A stretch of 64,000 nt of DNA from an uncultured Lachnospiraceae bacterium. GTDB lineage: Bacteria > Bacillota > Clostridia > Lachnospirales > Lachnospiraceae. Position numbers and translations under genes: made by a program. The notes under the pieces were generated by a model. That model ran no database searches. It worked only from the letters and a program-made list of their open reading frames with translations, and was not told the DNA's origin. Shown here piece after piece: positions 1 to 7,834 of this stretch (within the stretch, counting starts at the first letter, position 1; each line of letters opens with the position of its first letter). Location of the stretch: NCBI GenBank assembly GCA_947576945.1, contig CANPTH010000007.1, positions 34,220 through 98,219 on the forward strand, written 5' to 3'.

Positions 1-1
1 A

Positions 2-763
2 TTGGGCGGTGTGCTGGTTTACTCTACCTGTACTTTTGCACCGGATGAAAATGAAGGGGTAATCAGCAGATTCGTGAGGGAGCGGGATGATTTTGTAATA
101 GAAGAAGTACCTCACGATACTGCTTTTGCACCGGGAAGAGGAGAATGGACTGCGCAGCCGGCACCAGGTCTGGAGCGTACAATGCGCTTGTGGCCGCATC
201 GCCTGAAAGGAGAAGGGCATTATATTGCCAGGCTCAGACGGAGCGGAAGGAAAGAGGAGGCGGTGTCCGATTCGATCTGGTCTCATGGACGAATTTCCGG
301 CGGCAGGGATTGCCGCCGTACGGATGTGAGGCAGAAGAAGCAGGCGGAGGTTCTGCAGGAGTTTCTGGTAAAAGAGCTGGGGCTTCGGGAGGACTGGCTG
401 GCAGAGCAGAAGGGAAGAGTGGAACGGTTTGGGGAACAGCTTTATCTTGTTCCCGAAGAGATGATATCGGTGCAGGGGATCAGAATACGCCGTCCGGGGC
501 TGCATCTTGCGTCGGAGAAGAAAAACCGGCTGGAGCCGGCGCATGCATTGGCGCTTGCGCTGACGACGGCAGAGACAGACAGGACTCTGGAGCTGTCACA
601 GGAGGATGCGGTGCGTTATCTGCGTGGTGAGAGTCTGGCCTGTGATTCGCGGAAAGGCTGGACTTTGCTGGCTTATCGTGGGTATCCGCTGGGATTCGGC
701 AAGGCTTCAGGCGGTCAGATGAAAAACCACTATCCGAAGGGACTGAGAAAGTCTCTTTTCTGA
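2..763 (+). CDS. NOL1/NOP2/Sun-family rRNA (cytosine-5) methyltransferase, C-terminal part
   Basis: The gene runs in from the left edge, so only the last 250 or so residues are present and the true start is outside. The visible part opens with YSTCTFAPDENE, the motif carrying the catalytic cysteine (TCT) of RsmB/RsmF-type SAM-dependent m5C methyltransferases. The C-terminus ends with a PUA-like RNA-binding segment, recognisable by PLGFGKASGG followed by KNHYPKGLR. The family methylates cytosines in 16S rRNA. The SAM-binding core is not in the window, so the exact target (RsmF-like seems most likely) is inferred. It is followed by about 140 nt and a new promoter, so it is not obviously co-transcribed with the next gene. 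Confidence 0.85.
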   Translation: MGGVLVYSTCTFAPDENEGVISRFVRERDDFVIEEVPHDTAFAPGRGEWTAQPAPGLERTMRLWPHRLKGEGHYIARLRRSGRKEEAVSDSIWSHGRISGGRDCRRTDVRQKKQAEVLQEFLVKELGLREDWLAEQKGRVERFGEQLYLVPEEMISVQGIRIRRPGLHLASEKKNRLEPAHALALALTTAETDRTLELSQEDAVRYLRGESLACDSRKGWTLLAYRGYPLGFGKASGGQMKNHYPKGLRKSLF

Positions 764-850
764 TCGATGCGGAAAGTGCAGGATACAAAAATGATGCAAT
801 TATGATGCAAAAATGATGCAGAAAATGTCGAAAAAGAGAGAGGTACGCCC

Positions 851-879
851 TTGTAAAAAAATTCTGCGTGGAATATACT
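851..879 (+). promoter_or_regulatory. Sigma-70-type promoter for the MBOAT gene
   Basis: TTGTAA at 851-856 and TATACT at 874-879 are separated by exactly 17 nt and lie 40 nt upstream of the MBOAT start. Just upstream (787-820) the 8-mer ATGATGCA occurs three times with 5 to 6 nt between copies; its role is unknown. Confidence 0.55.
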
Positions 880-918
880 AGTATAAGCCGCGTTAAATGA
901 AAGGTGTGGATATCGATT

Positions 919-2340
919 ATGCTTTTTTCCAGTGTAGAATTTTTGTTCCGGTTTCTGCCGGTCTTTATGATATTGTATCTGATCAGTCCTGCCAGATATC
1001 GTAACATCGTATTATTGGCAGGGAGTCTCGTGTTTTATGGAGTGGGAGAACCGTATTTTGTTCTGCTGCTTATTTTTTCTATTGTGGTCAATTATTGTTT
1101 GAGCAGGTATATGGTATGGGAACCAGTGGCTCCCATACAGAACCGCGCACAAAGGAGAGAGAAGCGGCGTAAGGCAGCGCTGTTGGTTTCGCTGATTTTT
1201 GACTTTAGCATGTTGTTTCTCTTTAAGTACTGGGACTTTGCGGCAGGCAGCCTGAACCAGCTGACAGGAAGTGAACTGGTGCCATTATTGTCGCTTTCTC
1301 TTCCTCTTGGTATAAGTTTTTATACTTTTCAAATGGTATCTTATCAGGTGGATTGTTATCGGGGAACGATACAGAAATCGGTGGGAATTGTATCATTTGC
1401 CGCCTACGTGTGTATGTTTCCGCAGTTGATCGCGGGGCCGATTGTACGTTATGATGAGGTGGGGGAGCGGATGAAGAGCAGGCGTATGCGCATCCGCAAT
1501 CTGGAGAACGGCCTCAAGCTTTTTACGTTGGGACTTGGATTTAAAGTTCTGCTGGCTAATCAGATCGGCACTCTCTGGAATACAATTATGTCCGCCGGAG
1601 CAGGCGCACTGCATCCGGCTGTGGCGTGGCTGGGGGCGGCGGCCTATTCTTTTCAGATTTATTTCGATTTCTGGGGATATTCTGTGATGGCAATGGGACT
1701 TGGTAAGATGCTCGGTTTCAGGATTCCACAGAATTTTGACAATCCCTATGCGTCCAGATCCGTTTCGGAATTCTGGCGCAGATGGCATATTACGCTGGGC
1801 AGATGGTTTCGCGAGTATGTGTATTTTCCCCTGGGAGGCAGTCGTAAGGGCTGGTTTAGAACGGGGTGTAATCTTTTTATCGTATGGATACTGACCGGGT
1901 TATGGCATGGGGCAGACTGGAATTTTGTATTGTGGGGGCTGTTATTTTTTGTGATCCTCACGATCGAGAAGAGCAGTTATGGAAGGCGGCTGGAGAAGAC
2001 AAGAGTGCTCGGCCGGCTTTATACGCTGGCGATTATTCCGATAACATGGGTTGTGTTTGCTATTACCGATATCAGGCAGCTGGCGGCCTATCTTGGTAAT
2101 ATGTTTGGCATACAGCAGACGGGTGTTATGGTTGGCATTCCACAGTTACTGCGTTACCTGCAGGAGTATGGTGTTTTGCTGGCGGCATGTATTTTGTTTG
2201 CCACTCCTTTTCCCATCAGATGGTATGACAGGTGGAAGGATCGTTGGTTTGCAGTGGCGCTGTTGGCAGTGGTGTTTTGGTTTTCCGTACACGAGATTCA
2301 GGTTGGAAGCAATAATCCCTTTCTGTATTTCAGATTTTGA
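919..2340 (+). CDS. MBOAT-family membrane O-acyltransferase (AlgI/DltB/PatA-like)
   Basis: A 473-aa polytopic membrane protein of the membrane-bound O-acyltransferase family. These proteins pass acetyl or other acyl groups across the membrane to a surface polymer. The N-terminus MLFSSVEFLF is the typical AlgI-like start. The motif GLWHGADWNFVLWG contains the conserved family histidine, here His330. The ATG at 919 is preferred over an in-frame GTG at 904 because AAAGGTG lies 12 nt upstream and because family members begin with this sequence. The next gene encodes an SGNH-type protein, the usual partner that transfers the acyl group on the outer face, so the two probably form one O-acylation system. 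The polymer substrate cannot be read from the sequence. Confidence 0.9.
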   Translation: MLFSSVEFLFRFLPVFMILYLISPARYRNIVLLAGSLVFYGVGEPYFVLLLIFSIVVNYCLSRYMVWEPVAPIQNRAQRREKRRKAALLVSLIFDFSMLFLFKYWDFAAGSLNQLTGSELVPLLSLSLPLGISFYTFQMVSYQVDCYRGTIQKSVGIVSFAAYVCMFPQLIAGPIVRYDEVGERMKSRRMRIRNLENGLKLFTLGLGFKVLLANQIGTLWNTIMSAGAGALHPAVAWLGAAAYSFQIYFDFWGYSVMAMGLGKMLGFRIPQNFDNPYASRSVSEFWRRWHITLGRWFREYVYFPLGGSRKGWFRTGCNLFIVWILTGLWHGADWNFVLWGLLFFVILTIEKSSYGRRLEKTRVLGRLYTLAIIPITWVVFAITDIRQLAAYLGNMFGIQQTGVMVGIPQLLRYLQEYGVLLAACILFATPFPIRWYDRWKDRWFAVALLAVVFWFSVHEIQVGSNNPFLYFRF

Positions 2341-2506
2341 CGGCGGTAAGCAGCAGTATACATATAGAAACAGGGCAACTGTATGTACATGACAGCGAAG
2401 CCGGTGGACACACTGTTATGAAAAGAGGAATGCATATTTGATATGGTAGATTTCATATCGTAAATTATAAAATAGGAATGATGATTCGGTTAAGGAATGA
2501 TAACGA

Positions 2507-4006
2507 ATGAAAAAGAAGAAGCAGAAGAAGCAACAACAGAATAAACAGCAGAAGAAGCAGATGGTACAGCAACAGAGCCGTCAGCCGCAACAAAAAAAAC
2601 CGCAGCAGAACAGGCAAGTACAGCGAGGACACCAGACAGGACAGCAGGTGCATGCAGTTCAAAGACAACAGGCAGAGCAAATAAAGCAGCCTGTACAGCA
2701 GGAGAGGCAACAGAAACTGCAGCCTGTACAGCAGGAGAAGCGGCAGAAACTGCAGAATGTACAGCAGGAGAAGCAGCAGAAACTGCAGCCTGTGCAGCAG
2801 GAGAAGCAGCAGAAACTGCAGCCTGTACAGCAGGAGAAGCGGCAGAAACTGCAGCCTGTGCAGCAAAAACAACAGGGAAAACAGCAGAGACAAAAACGGG
2901 ACTGGAGGGAATATTTATATAACTGCCCATATTTAATTCTGATCACACTGACCTCCCTGGCAGTCATGTTTGTTTCTAATGAGATCGGGATCAGCGCTGT
3001 GGTGAGAGATGCGCAGACGTTTGTTTCCAGGTCGTATGCAAAAATGCCTGGAGAGCAGAGAATGGTGGAAACGGGGTCACACCGGATTCTGCAGGATGAC
3101 AGTGCAGGCGGAAGGCAGACAGTTCCGGTTTCCGGGAACAGCGACGGAACAGGTGCGGAGGGGTTGTATGTAAATTCTGATGAAAAAACGGAAAATGCAG
3201 GAAAACGCAAGGATCAAAAAGACGATTTACAAATTGACGGCAGACTGCAGGGTGGACATGAAGATGCGGAAAACGGCATAGAACCGGAGGAAATACCGAA
3301 AGGGACAACGATTTTTGAATCTTACGAGCCTGTACAGATAGAATCACGTTACTATAAAGATGCAGGAAAAGTTGCATTGACAACAGAGTATCCTTACACC
3401 AAAGAAAACACGAGTTATTTTGATGACGCTGCTTTTTTAGGAGATTCCAGGACATTGGGGATATCGGATTATGCGGGCCTGGAGACAGCGGATTTCTATT
3501 GTGACAGCGGTATGATGATCTTTAAGATTCTGGAAGAAGAGGTTACATACCAGAAGACCGGCAGTAAGGTCAGGATGACGGAGGTGCTGCAGAACAGGCA
3601 GTATGGTAAGATCTATCTCATGCTAGGGATGAACGAGCTGGGGTACGGCAATACGGAAATGTATCTGGAGCAGTATCGGCAGGTACTGGAACAGATCAGA
3701 GAATGGCAGCCGGAGGCGATTATCTATATTATGGCGAATCTCCATGTCAGCAGGGAGAAGAATAATATGGAGACAGAGTTCAATAATATTAATATCAATG
3801 ACAAGAACGCTGCGTCGGCTTCCCTGGCAAACGGAACAGATGTTTTTTATCTGGATGTCAATCCGGTCTTTACGGATGAAGAGGGATATCTGAAATCAGA
3901 ACTGACTTTTGACGGGGTTCATCTCTACGCAAAGCATTATGATGCGTGGCGGGAGTTTTTGATGGAACATGCGGTGGAACCGGCAAAGAGTAAGGAGCAT
4001 ACATGA
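2507..4006 (+). CDS. Membrane-anchored SGNH/GDSL-like acyltransferase with Q/K-rich repeat tail
   Basis: A 499-aa protein in three parts. Residues 1-125 are almost entirely Gln, Lys and Arg and include an 11-residue tandem repeat. One membrane segment follows (about 143-158), then a linker and a C-terminal SGNH domain. SGNH landmarks are GDSR with Ser314, GMNE (block III) and DGVHL with Asp469 and His472. The topology puts the basic repeat in the cytoplasm and the catalytic domain outside. It follows the MBOAT gene and is probably its acyl-transfer partner, as AlgJ/AlgX or DltD are in other systems; that pairing is inference from context. It overlaps the next gene by 4 nt. Confidence 0.8.
   Translation: MKKKKQKKQQQNKQQKKQMVQQQSRQPQQKKPQQNRQVQRGHQTGQQVHAVQRQQAEQIKQPVQQERQQKLQPVQQEKRQKLQNVQQEKQQKLQPVQQEKQQKLQPVQQEKRQKLQPVQQKQQGKQQRQKRDWREYLYNCPYLILITLTSLAVMFVSNEIGISAVVRDAQTFVSRSYAKMPGEQRMVETGSHRILQDDSAGGRQTVPVSGNSDGTGAEGLYVNSDEKTENAGKRKDQKDDLQIDGRLQGGHEDAENGIEPEEIPKGTTIFESYEPVQIESRYYKDAGKVALTTEYPYTKENTSYFDDAAFLGDSRTLGISDYAGLETADFYCDSGMMIFKILEEEVTYQKTGSKVRMTEVLQNRQYGKIYLMLGMNELGYGNTEMYLEQYRQVLEQIREWQPEAIIYIMANLHVSREKNNMETEFNNININDKNAASASLANGTDVFYLDVNPVFTDEEGYLKSELTFDGVHLYAKHYDAWREFLMEHAVEPAKSKEHT
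2690..2870 (+). repeat. 33-bp tandem repeat coding for an 11-residue Q/K-rich unit
   Basis: Five full 33-bp units (2690-2722, 2723-2755, 2756-2788, 2789-2821, 2822-2854) and a partial sixth. Each encodes a version of PVQQEKQQKLQ. Units differ at a few positions only, so copy number can probably change by slippage or recombination without loss of frame. Confidence 0.9.
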
Positions 4007-4740
4007 TAGAGCGTGAAATTCGGTTGAATAAATATCTGGCAGACTGCGGCATATGTTCCAGACGGGATGCAGATAAGCTGATCGAACAGGGAGTGGTGTC
4101 AGTTGACGGTAAAATTGCTCTGATGGGGATGAAGGTGACCGGGCAGGAGGAAGTCGTGGTTCGTGGGAAGAAAATAGCAGGCCGGGACAGGAAGATCGTC
4201 CTGGCATACTATAAACCCAGAGGGGTGGTCTGTACAGAACGGGATGTACATGCTGATAAAATCGTAACAGATGAAATTAAATATCCTGTGCGGGTCACAT
4301 ATGCGGGAAGACTGGATAAGGATTCGGAAGGTCTGCTGTTGATGACGAATGATGGCATGTTGATCGATGCCATGATGCGCGGCGCCAATGGACATGAGAA
4401 AGAATATATTGTCAAGGTATCCGGTGAATGGACAGAGGAAGCGCTGGAGCATCTTCGGCAGGGTGTCTGGCTGGAAGAGATGCAAGTCAGAACCAGACCC
4501 TGCGAGATTGAACAGATTGGCCCGAAGACGATCCGCATGGTGTTGACGCAGGGGATTAACAGACAGATAAGACGTATGTGCAAAACACAGGGATATGAGG
4601 TCGTGTCATTGAAAAGAACACGCGTTATCAACGTTGAGCTTGACGGGCTGCGGGCCGGAGAATACAGAGAGCTGTCACGGGATGAGCTTCAGGGCCTGTA
4701 TGAGCGCTGCAGTATGACAATGTGTGGCAACAGACGGTAA
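4003..4740 (+). CDS. rluF: 23S rRNA pseudouridine synthase, RluF/RluB type
   Basis: A 245-aa RsuA/RluB/RluF-family enzyme that isomerises uridine to pseudouridine in large-subunit rRNA. An N-terminal S4 RNA-binding domain (RLNKYLADCGICSRRDADKLI) is followed by the catalytic domain with GRLDKDSEGLL, where Asp105 is the expected nucleophile. NRQIRRMC and the insertion ANGHEKEYIV resemble RluF more than RluB, so RluF is preferred; the exact site is inferred. The ATG overlaps the stop of the SGNH gene (ATGA), indicating translational coupling. Length matches the family. Confidence 0.88.
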   Translation: MIEREIRLNKYLADCGICSRRDADKLIEQGVVSVDGKIALMGMKVTGQEEVVVRGKKIAGRDRKIVLAYYKPRGVVCTERDVHADKIVTDEIKYPVRVTYAGRLDKDSEGLLLMTNDGMLIDAMMRGANGHEKEYIVKVSGEWTEEALEHLRQGVWLEEMQVRTRPCEIEQIGPKTIRMVLTQGINRQIRRMCKTQGYEVVSLKRTRVINVELDGLRAGEYRELSRDELQGLYERCSMTMCGNRR

Positions 4741-4765
4741 TAATAAAAAACGGCAGGTATTTATT

Positions 4766-6724
4766 ATGAAAGAAACAGATATTGATCGCATGAAAGAACT
4801 GACAGCTGTATTGAATCACGCAGCGAAAGTATATTATGCACAGGATACGGAGGTCATGAGTAATTTTGAATATGACCGTCTGTATGACGAATTGTCGGAA
4901 TTGGAAAGAAAAACAGGTGTTATACTTGCCGACAGCCCTACGGTAAATGTGGGATTTGAAGCGGTGGAGGAACTGCCCAAGGAGCGGCATGAGCGTCCGA
5001 TGCTCTCGCTTGCCAAGACAAAGAGCAGGGAGGAGCTGCGCGACTGGCTGAATGGGAATGAGGCAGTACTTTCCTGGAAGCTGGACGGTCTGACGATTGT
5101 GTTGACTTATATGGGAGGAAAATTAAGCAAAGCCGTGACGAGAGGTAATGGGGAGGTAGGCGAGGTCATTACCAACAACGCGCGGGTATTCAAAAATGTC
5201 CCGTTGTCTATCCCTTACCAGGAGGAACTGGTTCTGCGGGGAGAAGCGGTGATCAGTTACAGTGAATTTGAGCGCATCAACAGTGAGATTGAGGATGTGG
5301 ATGCAAAGTACAAGAATCCCAGGAATCTGTGCAGTGGTTCCGTGCGGCAGTTAAATAACGAGATTACGGCCAGGCGCAGTGTCAATTTCTATGCGTTCAG
5401 CCTTGTGAAAGCAGGAGAGACAGAGAGCAGCGGCTTCAGGGCTGATCAGCTTGCCTTTCTGCAGGGGCTGGGTTTTGATGTGGTGGAATACAGACTGGTG
5501 AATCCGGATACAATTCTGGAAGGAATAGAATATTTTGAGAACAGGATCCAGACCTATGATGTGCCGTCGGACGGTCTTGTGCTGACTTACAATGATATTG
5601 CCTATGGGCAGTCTTTGGGGAGAACTGCGAAGTTCCCACGGGATTCCATCGCTTTTAAGTGGGCAGATGAATTGCGGGAGACGGTGCTAAAGGAGATGGA
5701 ATGGAGCGCCAGCCGCACCGGACTGATCAATCCGGTTGCAATTTTCGAACCGGTAGAGCTGGAAGGGACGACAGTCAGTCGCGCTTCGGTACACAATATC
5801 AGCATCGTGAGAGGATTAAAGCTGGGACTCGGTGATCGTATTACGGTCTATAAGGCCAATATGATCATACCACAGATCGCGGAGAATCTGACGCAGAGTG
5901 ATACATTGGAGATTCCGGCGCTGTGTCCGGTGTGTGGACAGCCTGCACAGGTACGGCAGGTCAATGACGTACAATCGCTGTATTGTAATAATCCGGATTG
6001 CGATGCCAAAAAGATCAAGGCATTTACGTTGTTTGTGAGCAGAGATGCTCTGAATGTGGACGGACTGTCTGAGTCCACACTGGAGAAGTTCCTGGCCAGT
6101 GGGTTTCTTCATGAATATGCGGATCTTTTTAAGCTGAGCCGGTATGAGCAGGAGATCATGCAGATGGAGGGCTTTGGAGAGAAATCCTGTAACAATCTTC
6201 TGGAGAGTATCGAGAAGGCGAGAAATACGACTCTGGCACGTGTGATTTATGGGCTGGGAATCGAAAATATAGGTGTTGCCAATGCGAAGATTCTGTGCAG
6301 ACATTTTCACGATTCGCTGGAAGCGCTGCGGCAGGCAACAGTGGAAGAATTGAATGAAGTGGATGGTGTGGGCGGCGTGATCGCCGCCGGTATCTATGAG
6401 TATTTCCATCACGAAAATCGTATGGAGCAGTTGGATCGTTTGATGGCGGAACTGCATCTGGAGGAAGTGATGGCGGAGGAGGGAAGCCAGACACTGGCCG
6501 GTATGTCGTTTGTTATCACCGGCAGCCTGGCACATTATGAGAATCGAAATGCGCTTAAGGAAGCCATCGAATTAAAGGGGGGTAAGGTGACAGGAAGTGT
6601 TACCGGAAAGACGGTCTGCCTGATCAATAATGATACTGCATCACAGTCTTCCAAGAATAAGAAAGCGAAGGAACTTGGAGTCAGAATTATTTCGGAAGAG
6701 GAGTTTATGGCGGAATACCTATAG
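4766..6724 (+). CDS. ligA: NAD-dependent DNA ligase LigA
   Basis: A 652-aa ligase that seals nicks using NAD+. Domain order: Ia (YY...FEYDRLYDEL), adenylation domain with the active-site lysine in WKLDGLT (Lys105), OB fold, Cys4 zinc finger (Cys387, 390, 407, 412), helix-hairpin-helix repeats (about 430-570) and a C-terminal BRCT domain (TLAGMSFVITG). The ATG at 4766 is chosen over an in-frame GTG at 4724 because the extra residues do not resemble the family and overlap the upstream gene. The motif usually written TRGDG..GEDVT is TRGNGEVGEVIT here, so this is a diverged LigA, but all key domains are present. A strong terminator follows. Confidence 0.93.
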   Translation: MKETDIDRMKELTAVLNHAAKVYYAQDTEVMSNFEYDRLYDELSELERKTGVILADSPTVNVGFEAVEELPKERHERPMLSLAKTKSREELRDWLNGNEAVLSWKLDGLTIVLTYMGGKLSKAVTRGNGEVGEVITNNARVFKNVPLSIPYQEELVLRGEAVISYSEFERINSEIEDVDAKYKNPRNLCSGSVRQLNNEITARRSVNFYAFSLVKAGETESSGFRADQLAFLQGLGFDVVEYRLVNPDTILEGIEYFENRIQTYDVPSDGLVLTYNDIAYGQSLGRTAKFPRDSIAFKWADELRETVLKEMEWSASRTGLINPVAIFEPVELEGTTVSRASVHNISIVRGLKLGLGDRITVYKANMIIPQIAENLTQSDTLEIPALCPVCGQPAQVRQVNDVQSLYCNNPDCDAKKIKAFTLFVSRDALNVDGLSESTLEKFLASGFLHEYADLFKLSRYEQEIMQMEGFGEKSCNNLLESIEKARNTTLARVIYGLGIENIGVANAKILCRHFHDSLEALRQATVEELNEVDGVGGVIAAGIYEYFHHENRMEQLDRLMAELHLEEVMAEEGSQTLAGMSFVITGSLAHYENRNALKEAIELKGGKVTGSVTGKTVCLINNDTASQSSKNKKAKELGVRIISEEEFMAEYL

Positions 6725-6758
6725 ACGTCTGATATATTGTTGAGCATGGAATTATGAG

Positions 6759-6798
6759 AAAGTACGAACAAAGCAGTTGCTTTGCCCGTACTTTTTTT
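6759..6798 (+). terminator. Rho-independent terminator after ligA
   Basis: AAAGTACG and CAAAGCA pair with TGCTTTG and CGTACTTT around a 2-nt loop, with an aa/cc internal mismatch, followed by seven T residues. It separates the housekeeping block from the recombinase. Confidence 0.88.
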
Positions 6799-6891
6799 AT
6801 GCAATAATATTTTCTGTAAAAGTGGTTTTACATTTGGGGAATATGGAAAAAAATAATATTGCCGATATGGAGAAACCATTCAATTACGGCA

Positions 6892-6978
6892 GGAGTTTGT
6901 GCTGAAGCGTCCCAGACTCCCTGTGTGCAGGGCAGAATATGAGATTCTGTCTGTGTTCTATAGAAAAACGCTTCGGAA
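6892..6978 (+). ncRNA. Structured leader element, copy A (upstream of serine recombinase)
   Basis: One of three related elements in the window. P1 is a hairpin, GGAGTTTGTG (6892-6901) with CCCAGACTCC (6911-6920), nine of ten positions pairing. Its 9-nt loop CTGAAGCGT (6902-6910) is fully complementary, with one G-U pair, to ACGCTTCGG (6968-6976). A second hairpin CAGAAT/ATTCTG (6933-6938, 6944-6949) lies between. The 3' segment abuts the ribosome binding site GGAGG of the recombinase. Whether this is a regulatory RNA or a mobile repeat is not known. Confidence 0.65.
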
Positions 6979-6989
6979 TGGAGGAAAAT

Positions 6990-7592
6990 ATGGCAGATGT
7001 GTATGGCTATGTGCGTGTCAGCAGCCGTGACCAGAACGAGGAAAGGCAGATGATCGCTTTGCGGCAGCTTGCAGTGGCAGAGAAAAATATTTATATGGAT
7101 AAGCAGTCCGGAAAGGATTTTGACCGTCCGGCATATAAGCGTATGTTAAGGCGCATGAAAAAAGGCGACCTGCTCTATATAAAAAGCATCGACCGGCTGG
7201 GACGCAATTATGGAGAGATACTGGAGCAGTGGCAGCTTCTCACCAAGGAAAAGGAGATTGATATCGTTGTGCTGGATATGCCGCTTTTAGATACCCGCAG
7301 AGGAAAAGACCTGATGGGGATGTTTCTCAGTGATATCGTTCTGCAAGTACTGTCCTTTGTGGCGGAAAGTGAACGGTCAAATATAAGGCAGCGGCAGGCG
7401 GAAGGGATTGCGGCGGCAAAAGCAAGAGGCGTCAGGTTTGGCCGGCCGGAGACGCCGTATCCGGATAATTTCCGGGAGATGCATCAGGATTGGAGAAACA
7501 AAAAAATAACGCTTCGTCAGGCAGCGGATGCCTGTAAAATGCCTGTTGGAACATTTTATGGGAAAGCAAGAAAATTAGAAAGCTGTAATTAG
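6990..7592 (+). CDS. Serine recombinase (resolvase/invertase family)
   Basis: A 200-aa small serine recombinase, the size of Hin/Gin-type invertases and Tn3-type resolvases. The catalytic domain starts VYGYVRVSSRDQ with nucleophile Ser11, followed by SIDRLGRNYGE and the long E helix (ESERSNIRQRQAEGIAAAKA). The C-terminal GRP... segment and a helix-turn-helix of about 35 residues (TLRQAADACKMPVGTFYGKA) bind DNA. The ATG at 6990 follows GGAGG by 5 nt; earlier in-frame starts lack both signal and homology. It lies 13 nt before the first of two inverted 24-bp sites that fit serine-invertase crossover sites, so its job is probably to invert the segment next to it. A leader element (copy A) occupies its 5' region. 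Confidence 0.92.
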   Translation: MADVYGYVRVSSRDQNEERQMIALRQLAVAEKNIYMDKQSGKDFDRPAYKRMLRRMKKGDLLYIKSIDRLGRNYGEILEQWQLLTKEKEIDIVVLDMPLLDTRRGKDLMGMFLSDIVLQVLSFVAESERSNIRQRQAEGIAAAKARGVRFGRPETPYPDNFREMHQDWRNKKITLRQAADACKMPVGTFYGKARKLESCN

Positions 7593-7604
7593 ATAAAACA
7601 GAAA

Positions 7605-7628
7605 TTTGAAAAAGTGTACTTTTGCAAA
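7605..7628 (+). repeat. Left crossover site (inverted repeat, serine-invertase type)
   Basis: Arms TTTGAAAAAGT (7605-7615) and ACTTTTGCAAA (7618-7628) form a palindrome matching at 10 of 11 positions around the 2-bp core GT (7616-7617). Its 18 nt from 7611 to 7628 are repeated exactly, inverted, at 7781-7798. Confidence 0.85.
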
Positions 7629-7656
7629 ATTTACATATCTTCTTTAACAGTTTCTT

Positions 7657-7685
7657 AGTCTATCACAAAAACAATGTTTGTTCAA
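7657..7685 (-). promoter_or_regulatory. Promoter inside the invertible segment, facing the recombinase
   Basis: Read on the minus strand: TTGAAC (7685-7680), a 17-nt spacer, then TAGACT (7662-7657) preceded by an extended -10 TGn. It points away from the polysaccharide operon in this orientation and would point towards it after inversion. It is the better of the two promoter candidates in the segment. Confidence 0.5.
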
Positions 7686-7746
7686 TTGTTTTTTTATTTT
7701 TCATTGATTTTCGATCCATTTGGACGTATTTCTGGCATTAATGCAT

Positions 7747-7775
7747 CTGATTTTTTCATAGTTGATTGTTATAAG
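7747..7775 (+). promoter_or_regulatory. Weaker promoter candidate inside the invertible segment, facing the operon
   Basis: CTGATT (7747-7752), 17-nt spacer, TATAAG (7770-7775) with TGt just before it. The -35 is poor and the background is A+T rich, so this may be chance. If real, the present orientation would also give some operon transcription. Confidence 0.3.
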
Positions 7776-7780
7776 GTTTC

Positions 7781-7804
7781 TTTGCAAAAGTACACTTTAT
7801 AAAA
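7781..7804 (+). repeat. Right crossover site (inverted repeat, serine-invertase type)
   Basis: Arms TTTGCAAAAGT (7781-7791) and ACTTTATAAAA (7794-7804) surround the core AC (7792-7793). The first 18 nt are the exact inverted copy of the left site; the outer arm is less perfect (8 of 11). Confidence 0.85.
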
Positions 7805-7834
7805 TGTGTCGGAAGATTGTATGGAGACAGAGGC

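Larger units (their letters stand above)
7618..7791. other. Candidate invertible promoter segment
   Basis: About 174 bp of very A+T-rich, non-coding DNA between two inverted sites, with a serine recombinase gene on the left and the polysaccharide operon on the right. It contains promoter-like sequence on both strands. Recombination between the cores GT (7616-7617) and AC (7792-7793) would flip it and change which promoter faces the operon. Confidence 0.75.

Noticed and set aside
2690..2870. 33-bp repeats as a CRISPR array
   Set aside because: The units are directly adjacent without unique spacers and are in frame with a protein.
2465..2930. Long minus-strand open frames opposite the Q/K repeat
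   Set aside because: They are low-complexity (Leu-rich or Ala/Val/Ser-rich) reflections of the tandem repeat, with no start signals.
6577..6582. G6 run in ligA
   Set aside because: Too short to be a likely slippage switch, and in a housekeeping gene whose frame is intact.
6817..6832. GTAAAA/TTTTAC palindrome downstream of the ligA terminator
   Set aside because: Only 6 bp and A/T-rich; no T-run, so no function can be supported.
7593..7834. The 18-bp inverted repeats as a simple terminator hairpin
   Set aside because: The arms are 152 nt apart, are each palindromic around a 2-bp core and lie beside a serine recombinase, which fits recombination sites better.
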